Assembly (NCBI GenBank): GCA_963791805.1
Contig: CAWBTU010000003.1
Span: 930,001 to 994,000 of the forward strand
Direction: 5' to 3'
DNA from: JACMJL01 sp963791805
GTDB taxonomy: Bacteria; Bacillota; Clostridia; Clostridiales; Clostridiaceae
DNA: 64,000 nt
Made by a program: the position numbers and the translations under genes. Every line of letters starts with the position of its first letter. Within the stretch, counting starts at the first letter, position 1. The notes under the pieces are model-generated. The model saw only the letters and a program-made list of their open reading frames with translations, made no database searches and was not told the origin of the DNA. This document shows positions 26,501 to 35,033 of the stretch, piece by piece.

Positions 26501-27043
26501 GAAATTACTGAGGGATCAGTAAATCCTCATGATGTTCTTAGAATCAAAGGAATTTTAGGTGTTAAGAATTATCTTCTATCTGAAGTTCAAAAGGTTTATA
26601 GACTGCAGGGTGTTGATATTAATGATAAACATCTTGAAGTTGTTATAAAACAAATGACAAGAAAAGTTAAGCTAGAAGAATCAGGTGACTCTAGTATGTT
26701 ACCTGGAGTTCTTACCGACATATTTGATTTTGAAGCTGAGAATCTAAGAGTTAAAGAAAATGGTGGCGAGGAAGCAGTAGGTCATGTTGTTCTCTTGGGT
26801 ATAACAAAAGCTGCACTTGCAACAGATTCATTCCTTTCAGCCGCATCTTTCCAAGAAACCACAAGGGTTCTTACGGATGCAGCTATTAAAGGTAAAGTAG
26901 ACCCATTACTTGGACTTAAAGAAAATGTTATCATTGGTAAATTAATTCCGGCCGGTACAGGTATGAGTAGATACACAACTATAAAAATAAGTACCGAAGA
27001 AGAACCAGAATTAATAGCAAATACTGAAGAAAGTTTAACATAG
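23507..27043 (+). CDS. rpoC: DNA-directed RNA polymerase subunit beta'
   Basis: A 1178-residue subunit that holds the catalytic magnesium: [13 protein letters not shown] contains the three aspartates. The N-terminal zinc finger ([20 protein letters not shown]) and the second Cys cluster ([13 protein letters not shown]) are present, as are the bridge-helix region ([20 protein letters not shown]) and trigger loop ([10 protein letters not shown]). The start is TTG after aagggagg. Confidence 0.98.
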   Translation: [1178 protein letters not shown]

Positions 27044-27049
27044 AATTTA

Positions 27050-27078
27050 TTGACATGGATTCAGTATGATGATAGAAT
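27050..27078 (+). promoter_or_regulatory. str-operon promoter upstream of the L7Ae-like gene
   Basis: TTGACA (27050-27055), a 17-nt spacer and TAGAAT (27073-27078), just after the rpoC stop. Confidence 0.8.
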
Positions 27079-27097
27079 AAAATTTGTGTGATTAGAA

Positions 27098-27128
27098 GCA
27101 GAAGCAAGGAGTAACTCCTTGTTTCTGT
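27098..27128 (+). promoter_or_regulatory. Stable hairpin in the L7Ae-gene leader
   Basis: agaagcaaggag pairs with ctccttgtttct across a 3-nt loop (12 bp, one G-T pair), extended by two outer pairs. It lies within the predicted 5' UTR, 20-50 nt from the start of transcription. No T run directly follows, so it could be a regulatory or RNA-processing element rather than a terminator. Confidence 0.5.
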
Positions 27129-27157
27129 TATGATTTACTTTTTGAGGGGGGTACAGC

Positions 27158-27400
27158 ATGGTACAAAGACTTTTAGGTAAAAAGGTTATTGGAGTTAAGC
27201 AAACAACTAAAGCCATAAAAAGTGGTGAAGGTAAGATTGTTTATATAGCTCGAAATGCTGATATCGAAATCATTGAAGCAATAGAAAATTTATGTAAAGA
27301 ATTTCAACTTAAGATTGAATATGTTGATACCATGAAGGATTTAGGAAAGCTTTGCGGTATTGATGTAGGAGCTGCTACAGCGTTACTTTATGAAGAATAA
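27158..27400 (+). CDS. L7Ae-family ribosome-associated protein
   Basis: An 80-residue protein of the L7Ae/L30e/S12e/Gadd45 family (YbxF/RplGB type), which binds kink-turn RNA. VIGVKQTTKAIKSGEGKIVY and the later DTMKDLGKLCGIDVGAATA match the family. It always sits between rpoC and rpsL in Firmicutes. Its binding partner in this cell is unknown. Confidence 0.93.
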   Translation: MVQRLLGKKVIGVKQTTKAIKSGEGKIVYIARNADIEIIEAIENLCKEFQLKIEYVDTMKDLGKLCGIDVGAATALLYEE

Positions 27401-27488
27401 TTCAATATGCATATTATCTATTTATATATATGAGGAAAATCCTCAATGGCAGTTGCTGTCATAGATTTTAAAAGAAGGAGGTGCAGAT

Positions 27489-27869
27489 ATGCCAACTATT
27501 AGCCAATTAGTTAGAAAGAGCAGGAAGGCAGTTAAGACAAAGTCTACTTCACCAGCACTAAAAAATTGTCCTCAGAAAAGAGGCGTTTGTACTGTAGTTA
27601 AAACAACAACTCCTAAAAAGCCGAACTCAGCGCTTAGAAAAATCGCTAGAGTAAGACTTACAAATGGATTTGAAGTTACTGCGTACATTCCTGGTGTAGG
27701 CCATAACTTACAAGAACATAGTGTTGTTCTTATAAGAGGTGGTAGAGTAAAAGATTTACCCGGTGTTAGATACCATATAATCAGAGGAGCTTTAGACTCA
27801 GCTGGAGTAGCTAACAGACTACAGAGTAGATCAAAATATGGAGCAAAGAAACCTAAGGTTAAAAAATAG
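27489..27869 (+). CDS. rpsL: 30S ribosomal protein S12
   Basis: A 126-residue decoding-centre protein. TTPKKPNSALRK carries the streptomycin-related Lys in its wild-type form, and RGGRVKDLPGVRYH the second one. The start is ATG after aaggaggtg. Two short hairpins (gagga/tcctc and tggcag/ctgtca) sit in the 90-nt gap before it. Confidence 0.98.
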   Translation: MPTISQLVRKSRKAVKTKSTSPALKNCPQKRGVCTVVKTTTPKKPNSALRKIARVRLTNGFEVTAYIPGVGHNLQEHSVVLIRGGRVKDLPGVRYHIIRGALDSAGVANRLQSRSKYGAKKPKVKK

Positions 27870-27958
27870 GAATTTTTGCTAGTGCGATGTCTTCAGCATT
27901 AATATAGATTAATATAATTTTTTTATATAACACATTTGCAGGAGTACAGAGCATTTTA

Positions 27959-27982
27959 CGGTAAATCCATGTAGGATTACCG
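27959..27982 (+). promoter_or_regulatory. Hairpin in rpsL-rpsG gap
   Basis: CGGTAA-TCC pairs with GGA-TTACCG (9 bp, a single bulged A, 5-nt loop), 44 nt before the rpsG start in a 156-nt gap. In enterobacteria S7 represses translation from this gap; a similar role here is inference. Confidence 0.4.
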
Positions 27983-28025
27983 AGTACCGATGAACTTAAA
28001 TACAGTTATTAAGGAGGGAAGAAAA

Positions 28026-28496
28026 GTGCCAAGAAAAGGATTTATTGCAAAAAGAGATGTATTACCAGATCCAATGTACAATAGTAAAGTTGTAACAAAG
28101 TTTATCAACAGCATAATGATTGATGGTAAAAAGGGTACAGCACAAAAAGTATGTTATGAAGCATTTGAAACTATAGCAAGTAAGTCAGGAAAAGATGCTA
28201 TGGAAGTATTTGAAGCTGCATTAAACAATGTAATGCCACTTCTTGAAGTTAAAGCAAGAAGAATAGGTGGTGCTACTTATCAAGTTCCTATCGAAGTTAG
28301 ACCTGAAAGAAGACAGACTTTAGGAATTAGATGGTTGCTTATTGCAACAGAAAAAAGAGGCGAAAAGTATATGAGTGACAAGTTAGCAGCAGAATTACTT
28401 GATGCTTCCAACAACACTGGAGCAGCAGTTAAGAAAAGAGAAGATACTCATAAAATGGCTGAAGCTAACAAGGCTTTTGCTCATTACAGATATTAA
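28026..28496 (+). CDS. rpsG: 30S ribosomal protein S7
   Basis: A 156-residue primary 16S rRNA-binding protein that nucleates the 30S head. PRKGFIAKRDVLPDPMYNSK opens it, and IGGATYQVPIEVRPERRQTL is the family core. The GTG at 28026 follows aaggaggg by 8 nt; an ATG 36 nt earlier is rejected because the ribosome site lies after it. Confidence 0.97.
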   Translation: MPRKGFIAKRDVLPDPMYNSKVVTKFINSIMIDGKKGTAQKVCYEAFETIASKSGKDAMEVFEAALNNVMPLLEVKARRIGGATYQVPIEVRPERRQTLGIRWLLIATEKRGEKYMSDKLAAELLDASNNTGAAVKKREDTHKMAEANKAFAHYRY

Positions 28497-28499
28497 TAT

Positions 28500-28538
28500 C
28501 AAAACTGTTTTGGCTTTAAGCCGAAACAGTTTTGTCAA
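28500..28538 (+). terminator. Strong hairpin between rpsG and fusA
   Basis: A 14-bp stem (28501-28514 with 28520-28533, one G-T pair) with a 5-nt loop, followed by gtcaaatttt. It could attenuate, or mark an RNA processing point, since fusA has no separate promoter that I can see. Confidence 0.55.
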
Positions 28539-28573
28539 ATTTTAATTTACTTCTCGAGAGGAGGATAATAAAC

Positions 28574-30637
28574 GTGGCTAGACAATTTCCGTTAGAAAAA
28601 TTTAGAAATATAGGAATAATGGCACATATAGACGCAGGAAAGACTACAACTACAGAACGTGTATTGTTCTATACTGGAAGAACTCATAAAATAGGTGAGG
28701 TTCATGAAGGTCAAGCAACTATGGACTGGATGGTTCAAGAGCAAGAAAGAGGTATCACAATAACTTCAGCAGCTACAACTTGTGCTTGGAAAGATCATCA
28801 GATTAATATAATAGACACACCAGGACACGTAGATTTCACAGTTGAAGTTGAAAGATCTTTAAGAGTACTTGATGGTGCTGTTACAGTTTTAGATGCTAAA
28901 GGTGGAGTAGAACCACAAACTGAAACTGTTTGGAGACAGGCAGATAAGTATGGTGTTCCAAGAATGGTTTATGTAAATAAAATGGATGCAACTGGTGCTG
29001 ATTTCTTAATGTGCGTAAACATGTTAAGAGATAGACTTAAATGTAATGCAGTTCCAATACAGCTTCCAATTGGTAGTGAAGACAAATTTAAAGGTATAGT
29101 TGACTTAATAAAGAACGATTCTATTATATATCAAGATGACCTTGGTAAAGAATTTATAGAGGGTCCTATTCCTGAGGATTTAGTAACATTATCTGAAGAG
29201 TATAGAAAAATAATGATAGAAGCAGTCGTAGAAGCAGATGAAGAACTTATGATGAAGTACCTTGAAGGTGAAGAAATATCTGTTGAAGAAATTAAGGTTG
29301 CTTTAAGAAAAGGTGTAATTGCTAATCAAATAATTCCAGTTATTTGTGGATCTTCTTATAAAAATAAGGGAGTTCAACAAATGCTTGATGCAGTAGTAGA
29401 ATTTATGCCATCACCATTAGATGTTCCTGCAATTGCTGGTGTTACTGAGGAAGGTTTAGAGGATTCAAGACCATCTGATGATAACGCTCCAATGTCAGCT
29501 TTGGCTTTTAAAATAGCTACAGATCCGTTTATAGGAAGACTTGCTTTTGCAAGAGTATATTCTGGAGTAATGAATAGTGGTACTTATGTTTTAAATTCTA
29601 CAAAAGGCAAAAAAGAGAGAATTGGTAGACTTGTTAAGATGCATGCTAACCATAAAGAAGATGTCGAAGAGTTACGTGCAGGTGATTTAGGTGCTATAGT
29701 TGGTTTGAAAAATACAACTACAGGAGATACTTTATGTGCAGAGGATAGCTTTATTATCCTTGAAAGAATGGTATTCCCTGATCCAGTTATTTCTGTAGCT
29801 ATTGAACCTAAAACAAAAGCTTCACAAGAAAAAATGGGTATTGCATTATCAAAACTTGCTGAAGAAGATCCAACATTTAAGACATTTACTGATCAAGAAA
29901 CAGGTCAGACAATTATTTCAGGTATGGGTGAACTTCATCTTGAAATTATTGTTGATAGACTTACAAGAGAATTCCATGTTGAATGTAATGTTGGTAAGCC
30001 TCAAGTTGCATACAAGGAAACAATTAGAAAAACTGTTAAAGCTGAAGGTAAATTTGTTAGACAGTCAGGTGGTCGTGGTCAATACGGTCATTGCTGGATA
30101 GAAATGATACCTAATCCAGGCGATTATATTTTTGAGAATGCTATTGTTGGAGGAGCAATTCCAAAGGAATTTATTTCTCCAATTGATCAAGGTATAAGAG
30201 AAGCTTCTTTAACAGGTATTCTTGGAGGATATCCAGTTCTAGATTTTAAAATTAGACTTGTTGATGGATCATATCATGATGTTGACTCATCTGAAATGGC
30301 ATTTAAGATTGCTGGATCTATGGCATTTAAGAATGCTATGGCTAAAGCAGATCCAGTACTTTTAGAACCTGTAATGAAGGTTGAAGTTACTGTACCTTCA
30401 GACTACATGGGTGATGTAATTGGTGATCTTAACTCAAGAAGAGGAAGAATCGAAGGAATGGAGCCAAGAGCTGGTGCTGAAGTTATTCATGCATTTGTTC
30501 CACTTTCAGAAATGTTTGGTTACTCAACAGTATTAAGATCTAGAACTCAAGGTAGAGGCGTATATTCAATGGAGACTGATCATTTTGAAGAAGTTCCAAA
30601 GAACATACAAGAACAGATTATAGAAGCTAACAAATAA
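28574..30637 (+). CDS. fusA: Elongation factor G
   Basis: A 687-residue translocation GTPase. G1 AHIDAGKTTTTE, G2 ERGITITSAATT, G3 DTPGHVDF and G4 NKMD are intact, with domains II-V following (RQSGGRGQYGHCWIEM in domain IV). The GTG at 28574 follows gaggagg; the first in-frame start at 28532 lacks support. tuf2 follows 33 nt later. Confidence 0.97.
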   Translation: MARQFPLEKFRNIGIMAHIDAGKTTTTERVLFYTGRTHKIGEVHEGQATMDWMVQEQERGITITSAATTCAWKDHQINIIDTPGHVDFTVEVERSLRVLDGAVTVLDAKGGVEPQTETVWRQADKYGVPRMVYVNKMDATGADFLMCVNMLRDRLKCNAVPIQLPIGSEDKFKGIVDLIKNDSIIYQDDLGKEFIEGPIPEDLVTLSEEYRKIMIEAVVEADEELMMKYLEGEEISVEEIKVALRKGVIANQIIPVICGSSYKNKGVQQMLDAVVEFMPSPLDVPAIAGVTEEGLEDSRPSDDNAPMSALAFKIATDPFIGRLAFARVYSGVMNSGTYVLNSTKGKKERIGRLVKMHANHKEDVEELRAGDLGAIVGLKNTTTGDTLCAEDSFIILERMVFPDPVISVAIEPKTKASQEKMGIALSKLAEEDPTFKTFTDQETGQTIISGMGELHLEIIVDRLTREFHVECNVGKPQVAYKETIRKTVKAEGKFVRQSGGRGQYGHCWIEMIPNPGDYIFENAIVGGAIPKEFISPIDQGIREASLTGILGGYPVLDFKIRLVDGSYHDVDSSEMAFKIAGSMAFKNAMAKADPVLLEPVMKVEVTVPSDYMGDVIGDLNSRRGRIEGMEPRAGAEVIHAFVPLSEMFGYSTVLRSRTQGRGVYSMETDHFEEVPKNIQEQIIEANK

Positions 30638-30650
30638 AAAATTATTGTAT

Positions 30651-31865
30651 AAACAAGGAGGAATATAAAAATGGGAAAAGCAAAGTTTGAAAGAAATAAG
30701 CCACACGTAAATGTAGGAACAATAGGACACGTAGATCACGGTAAGACTACATTAACAGCAGCAATAACCACAGTATTATCAAAGAAGGGTTATGCACAAG
30801 CAACAAATTATGCTGAAATAGATAAGGCACCAGAAGAGAAAGAAAGAGGAATTACAATCAATACAGCACATGTTGAGTATGAAACAGACAACAGACATTA
30901 TGCACACGTTGACTGTCCAGGACATGCTGACTATGTAAAGAACATGATAACAGGAGCAGCACAAATGGATGGAGCAATATTAGTTGTAAGTGCAGCAGAT
31001 GGTCCAATGCCACAGACAAGAGAACATATACTACTTGCAAGCAGAGTTGGAGTACAACACATAGTAGTATTCTTAAACAAAGCAGATATGGTAGATGATC
31101 CAGAATTAATAGAATTAGTTGAAATGGAAGTAAGAGAATTACTAGATGAGTATGGCTTCCCAGGAGACGATACACCAATAGTAGTAGGATCAGCATTAAA
31201 AGCATTAGAGAATCCAGAAGATGCAGAAGCAACAAAATGCATCAATGACTTAATGGAAGCAGTAGATAGCTTTATACCAACACCAGAAAGAGCAACTGAC
31301 AAACCATTCTTAATGCCAGTAGAAGATGTATTCACAATCACAGGAAGAGGAACAGTAGCAACAGGAAGAGTTGAAAGAGGAGTACTAAAAGTAGGCGAAG
31401 AAGTAGAAATCGTAGGATTATCAGAAGAGAAGAGAAAATCAGTATGTACAGGAATAGAAATGTTCAGAAAGCTTGCTTGATCAGGCAATGGCAGGAGACA
31501 ACATAGGAGCATTATTAAGAGGAGTACAAAGAGATGACATCGAAAGAGGTCAGGTTTTATCAAAACCAGGTTCAGTACACCCACATAAGAAGTTCGTAGG
31601 TCAAGTATATGTATTAAAGAAAGAAGAAGGCGGAAGACATACACCATTCTTCGATGGATACAGACCACAATTCTATTTCAGAACAACAGACGTAACAGGA
31701 TCAATAAAATTACCAGATGGTATGGAAATGGTTATGCCAGGAGATCATATCGATATGACAGTAGAATTAATAACACAAGTAGCAATGGATGAAGGATTAA
31801 GATTTGCAATTAGAGAAGGCGGAAGAACAGTAGGTTCAGGAGTTGTTACTACAATAATAGAGTAA
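30651..31865 (+). repeat. Near-identical direct repeat of tuf1
   Basis: From aaacaaggagg before the ATG to the stop codon this segment matches 14665-15878 almost base for base, differing by scattered third-position changes, two Val/Ile codons and one extra base. It is a 1.2-kb direct repeat 16 kb apart, a substrate for recombination or gene conversion and a known source of assembly errors. Confidence 0.9.
30671..31865 (+). pseudogene. tuf: Elongation factor Tu, copy 2, frameshifted
   Basis: The frame matches EF-Tu for 268 residues (to FRKLA) and then stops at 31478-31480 because of one extra base. tuf1 reads agaaagttgcttgatc where this copy reads agaaagcttgcttgatc. The correct sequence resumes at once (LDQAMAGDNIG) and runs to the normal end. 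Total length is 1195 nt, one more than an intact gene. Domain 3 and part of domain 2 would be lost if the change is real. Because tuf1 is intact this copy could be dispensable, but an assembly chimera of the two copies (aagcttctt and aagttgctt variants merged) explains the extra base equally well. Confidence 0.85.
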
Positions 31866-31873
31866 GAATTATA

Positions 31874-31910
31874 TTAAAGGACTGGGTAATTAAAATACCC
31901 AGTCCTTTAA
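31874..31910 (+). terminator. tuf2 terminator
   Basis: ttaaaggactgggta pairs with tacccagtcctttaa across a short loop. The stem is very stable and shares its outer arms with the tuf1 hairpin. Confidence 0.8.
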
Positions 31911-31962
31911 ACCCAAATATATAAGATATTATCTAAAAGCTAGAACTAAGTGTAAAAAATAC

Positions 31963-31991
31963 TTGTCAAAATATATGCTCTAGTGTATAAT
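31963..31991 (+). promoter_or_regulatory. S10-operon promoter
   Basis: TTGTCA (31963-31968), a 17-nt spacer and a perfect TATAAT (31986-31991). It drives the long ribosomal operon starting with rpsJ. Confidence 0.85.
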
Positions 31992-31997
31992 TAGATA

Positions 31998-32184
31998 GTT
32001 GTTATGTGATGACAGCGATGAGGCAAGAGGTTGCCGGTTTTCCGGGTAATTCTTCGCTGAGTATGCTTGATCTAGAATCGGGCGATGGGGTAAATGTCTA
32101 CGATTCAGTGTGCTTTAAACAATGAAACACCTGGACCAGTTTACAGCCTCTGCTGTTGTGCGTATGTATAAACGTACATGAAAA
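31998..32184 (+). ncRNA. S10-operon leader RNA
   Basis: About 190 nt of GC-richer, hairpin-forming sequence between the promoter and the rpsJ ribosome site (for example ttgccggttttccgggtaa, and cgtatgtataaacgtacatg, which can fold on itself). The base composition contrasts with the AT-rich surroundings. Ribosomal operons of this type are commonly controlled through the leader, by L4 in several bacteria. The exact family is not assigned. Confidence 0.55.
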
Positions 32185-32196
32185 GGAGGGAATAAA

Positions 32197-32505
32197 ATGT
32201 CAAAACAAAAAATAAGAATCAGACTTAAGGCATTTGATCACAATATATTGGATCAATCAGCTGAAAAAATTGTTGAGACTGCAAAGTCAACAGGAGCAAA
32301 GGTAGCAGGACCAGTTCCACTACCAACAGAGAAAGATGTTGTAACAGTTCTTAGAGCTCCCCACAAGTACAAAGATGCTAGAGAACAATTTGAAATAAGG
32401 ACTCACAAGAGACTTATTGACATTATAAGTCCATCACCAAAAACTGTTGATGCACTTATGAGATTAGACTTGCCAGCTGGCGTAGATATCGAAATAAAAT
32501 TATAA
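32197..32505 (+). CDS. rpsJ: 30S ribosomal protein S10
   Basis: A 102-residue protein of the 30S head, also NusE in antitermination. IRIRLKAFDHNILDQSAEKI opens it, and the mid-chain loop segment (REQFEIRTHKRLIDI) is conserved. It is the first gene of the S10 cluster, after aaggaggg. Confidence 0.97.
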   Translation: MSKQKIRIRLKAFDHNILDQSAEKIVETAKSTGAKVAGPVPLPTEKDVVTVLRAPHKYKDAREQFEIRTHKRLIDIISPSPKTVDALMRLDLPAGVDIEIKL

Positions 32506-32574
32506 TTGTAGTAAAAACTACAGGCTATTATGATCACAAGATGATCCGCTAATATGTTTAGGAGGTGTAGTAGA

Positions 32575-33204
32575 ATGAAAAAAGCTATATTAGGCAGAAA
32601 GCTTGGTATGACTCAAGTATTTAATGAAAATGGCAAAATCGTTCCTGTTACAGTTGTGGAGGCAGGTCCATGTGTAGTCGTTCAGAAGAAGTCTACAGAA
32701 AAAGATGGTTATGAGGCAATACAAGTTGGTTTTGATGATATTAGAGCTAATCTAGTAAAAAAACCAAGAACAGGACATTTTAATAAAGCAGGAGTTTCCT
32801 TAAAGAGAGTTCTTAAGGAATTAAGATTAGAAGATTGTTCTTCATATGAAGTAGGTCAGGAATTCAAAGCTGACATATTTACTGCTGGAGAAAAAATCGA
32901 TGTGTCAGGAATTTCTAAAGGTAAGGGTTTCCAAGGCTGTATCAAGAGATGGAATCAACACAGAGGACCTATGAGCCATGGCTCAAAATTCCATAGAGCA
33001 CCAGGTTCTATGGGAGCATCATCAGATCCAGCTAGAACTTTTAAAAACAAGAAATTACCTGGACATATGGGTAATGTAAGCACAACAGTATTAAATCTCG
33101 AAGTAGTAAAGGTAATGCCTGAAAAGAATATAATTCTTATCAAAGGTGGAGTACCTGGACCAAACAAGGGTTTTATAGTAATAAGAAACTCAGTAAAAGC
33201 TTAA
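32575..33204 (+). CDS. rplC: 50S ribosomal protein L3
   Basis: A 209-residue protein near the peptidyl transferase centre. MKKAILGRKLGMTQVFNENG is the typical N-terminus and WNQHRGPMSHGSKFHRAPGS is the loop that reaches into 23S rRNA. The ATG at 32575 follows ggaggtgtag; the in-frame extension to 32554 overlaps the ribosome site. Confidence 0.97.
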   Translation: MKKAILGRKLGMTQVFNENGKIVPVTVVEAGPCVVVQKKSTEKDGYEAIQVGFDDIRANLVKKPRTGHFNKAGVSLKRVLKELRLEDCSSYEVGQEFKADIFTAGEKIDVSGISKGKGFQGCIKRWNQHRGPMSHGSKFHRAPGSMGASSDPARTFKNKKLPGHMGNVSTTVLNLEVVKVMPEKNIILIKGGVPGPNKGFIVIRNSVKA

Positions 33205-33229
33205 ATTTAAATAGAAAGGAGGATACAGA

Positions 33230-33850
33230 ATGCCTACAGTAGGATTATTTAATAAAGAAGGACAAAAAGTTGGAGATGTTCAACTATCAGAAAACGTATT
33301 TGGAGTAGAAATAAACCAAGATGCAGTTCATCAGGTAGTAGTTGCACTTCTTGCAAATAAAAGACAAGGAAATCAATCGGCTTTAACTAGAGCTGAGGTT
33401 TCTGGAGGTGGAATTAAGCCTTGGAGACAAAAGGGTACTGGTAGAGCAAGACAAGGTTCTACAAGATCACCACAATGGATTCACGGTGGTGTAGTATTTG
33501 CACCAAAGCCAAGAGAATATAGAGTTTCAGTTCCTAAATCTATGAGAAGAGTTGCTCTCATGTCAGCACTCACATCAAAGGTTGTTGAAAATGAGATAAT
33601 AGTATTAGATAACTTGGATTTTGCAGTTCCTAAAACTAAAGAAGTTGTTAAAATGTTAAAAGCGTTAGATGTAAAGAAAGCACTTATAGTTGTTGCAGAA
33701 TCAAACGAAAACGCTTATAAATCAGCAAGAAATATTGAAGGAATAGAAATTATTCCTGTTAACAATATAAATGTATATGACATTTTAAAATACGAGAAAT
33801 TCGTAATAACAAAAGAAGCTGTATCAAAGATTGAGGAGGTGTATGCATAA
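33230..33850 (+). CDS. rplD: 50S ribosomal protein L4
   Basis: A 206-residue exit-tunnel protein, and translational or transcriptional regulator of the S10 operon in some bacteria. The tunnel loop (GGGIKPWRQKGTGRARQGST) and a C-terminal globular part ending KFVITKEAVSKIEEVY are present. Its stop overlaps the rplW ATG (taatg). Confidence 0.97.
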   Translation: MPTVGLFNKEGQKVGDVQLSENVFGVEINQDAVHQVVVALLANKRQGNQSALTRAEVSGGGIKPWRQKGTGRARQGSTRSPQWIHGGVVFAPKPREYRVSVPKSMRRVALMSALTSKVVENEIIVLDNLDFAVPKTKEVVKMLKALDVKKALIVVAESNENAYKSARNIEGIEIIPVNNINVYDILKYEKFVITKEAVSKIEEVYA

Positions 33851-34146
33851 TGAAGTTAGTTAGCCATGATATTATAAGAAGACCAGTTATAACTGAAAAA
33901 AGTATGGCTGAAATGGGAGACAAAAAGTACACTTTCGTTGTTGACGTACACGCTAATAAGTGTCAAATCAAAAGAGCTGTTGAAGAAGTTTTTGGAGTTA
34001 AAGTTGATGAAGTTAAAACTGCAAATATAATGGGCAAAATGAAAAGGGTCGGAGTACATATTGGAAAAAGACCTGATTACAAAAAAGCAGTAGTTAAATT
34101 AACAGCAGACAGTAAAGCTATTGAATTCTTTGAAGGAATGCAATAA
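33850..34146 (+). CDS. rplW: 50S ribosomal protein L23
   Basis: A 98-residue protein at the tunnel exit and docking site for trigger factor and SRP. IIRRPVITEKSMAEMGDKKY is the family start, and ANIMGKMKRVGVHIGKRPDY the conserved loop. Start overlaps the rplD stop by 1 nt. Confidence 0.97.
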   Translation: MKLVSHDIIRRPVITEKSMAEMGDKKYTFVVDVHANKCQIKRAVEEVFGVKVDEVKTANIMGKMKRVGVHIGKRPDYKKAVVKLTADSKAIEFFEGMQ

Positions 34147-34199
34147 AATAAAGCAGGTATTGGCAGAAGCCAGATAAGCGAAAAAGGGAGGGAAATCAG

Positions 34200-35033
34200 T
34201 TGGCAGTTAAAAAATTTAATCCTACCACGCCTTCAAGAAGAGAAATGACAATGAGTACTTTCGAAGAAATTACTACAGCGTCACCAGAAAAATCTCTTTT
34301 ATTGCCTAAAAAAAGAAACGGCGGTAGAAATGCTAATGGTAAAATAACTGTTCGTCACCATGGTGGTGGAGCAAAGAAACAATACAGAATAATTGATTTT
34401 AAGAGAAATAAGGATGGTATTCCTGGAAAGGTTTCTACCATTGAATATGACCCTAATAGATCAGCTTACATCTCATTAATTACCTATGCAGATGGAGAAA
34501 AAAGATATATTATAGCTCCTGTTGGTTTAAAAGTAGGAGATGTTATTGAATCTGGTCCAAATTCTGATATAAAGAGTGGAAATGCTCTTCCATTAAAGAA
34601 TATTCCAGTTGGTACAATAATTCACAATATTGAATTAGCAGCTGGAAAAGGTGGTCAGATTGTAAGAAGCGCAGGTACTTCAGCACAGCTTATGGCTAAG
34701 GAAGGAAACTACGCAACATTGAGATTACCTAGTGGTGAAATGAGAATGGTTAGAATTGAATGTAGAGCAACAATTGGAACCGTTTCAAATCTAACTCATG
34801 AAATTGTTAACTTAGGTAGTGCAGGAAGAAAAAGACACATGGGTATTAGACCAACAGTCAGAGGATCCGTAATGAATCCTAATGACCATCCACATGGTGG
34901 TGGAGAAGGTAAAGCTCCAGTAGGTCACGCAGGCCCAATGACTCCTTGGGGTAAACCAGCTCTTGGTTATAAAACAAGGAAGCATAAAAAATACTCAGAT
35001 AGATTTATTATTAAGAAGAGAAACGTTAAATAA
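34200..35033 (+). CDS. rplB: 50S ribosomal protein L2
   Basis: A 277-residue protein needed for subunit joining and peptidyl transfer. GGRNANGKITVRHHGGGAKK and VRGSVMNPNDHPHGGGEGKA (with the functional His) are diagnostic. The start is TTG after agggaggg. Confidence 0.97.
   Translation: MAVKKFNPTTPSRREMTMSTFEEITTASPEKSLLLPKKRNGGRNANGKITVRHHGGGAKKQYRIIDFKRNKDGIPGKVSTIEYDPNRSAYISLITYADGEKRYIIAPVGLKVGDVIESGPNSDIKSGNALPLKNIPVGTIIHNIELAAGKGGQIVRSAGTSAQLMAKEGNYATLRLPSGEMRMVRIECRATIGTVSNLTHEIVNLGSAGRKRHMGIRPTVRGSVMNPNDHPHGGGEGKAPVGHAGPMTPWGKPALGYKTRKHKKYSDRFIIKKRNVK

Noticed and set aside
29802..30101. A 99-codon + strand frame inside fusA
   Set aside because: It lies wholly within intact fusA in another frame and shows low-complexity Lys/Leu content.
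30931..31668. A 245-codon open frame on the - strand across tuf2, with similar ones across tuf1
   Set aside because: It mirrors the biased codons of tuf; it has no ribosome site and repeats at both tuf copies because the DNA is the same.
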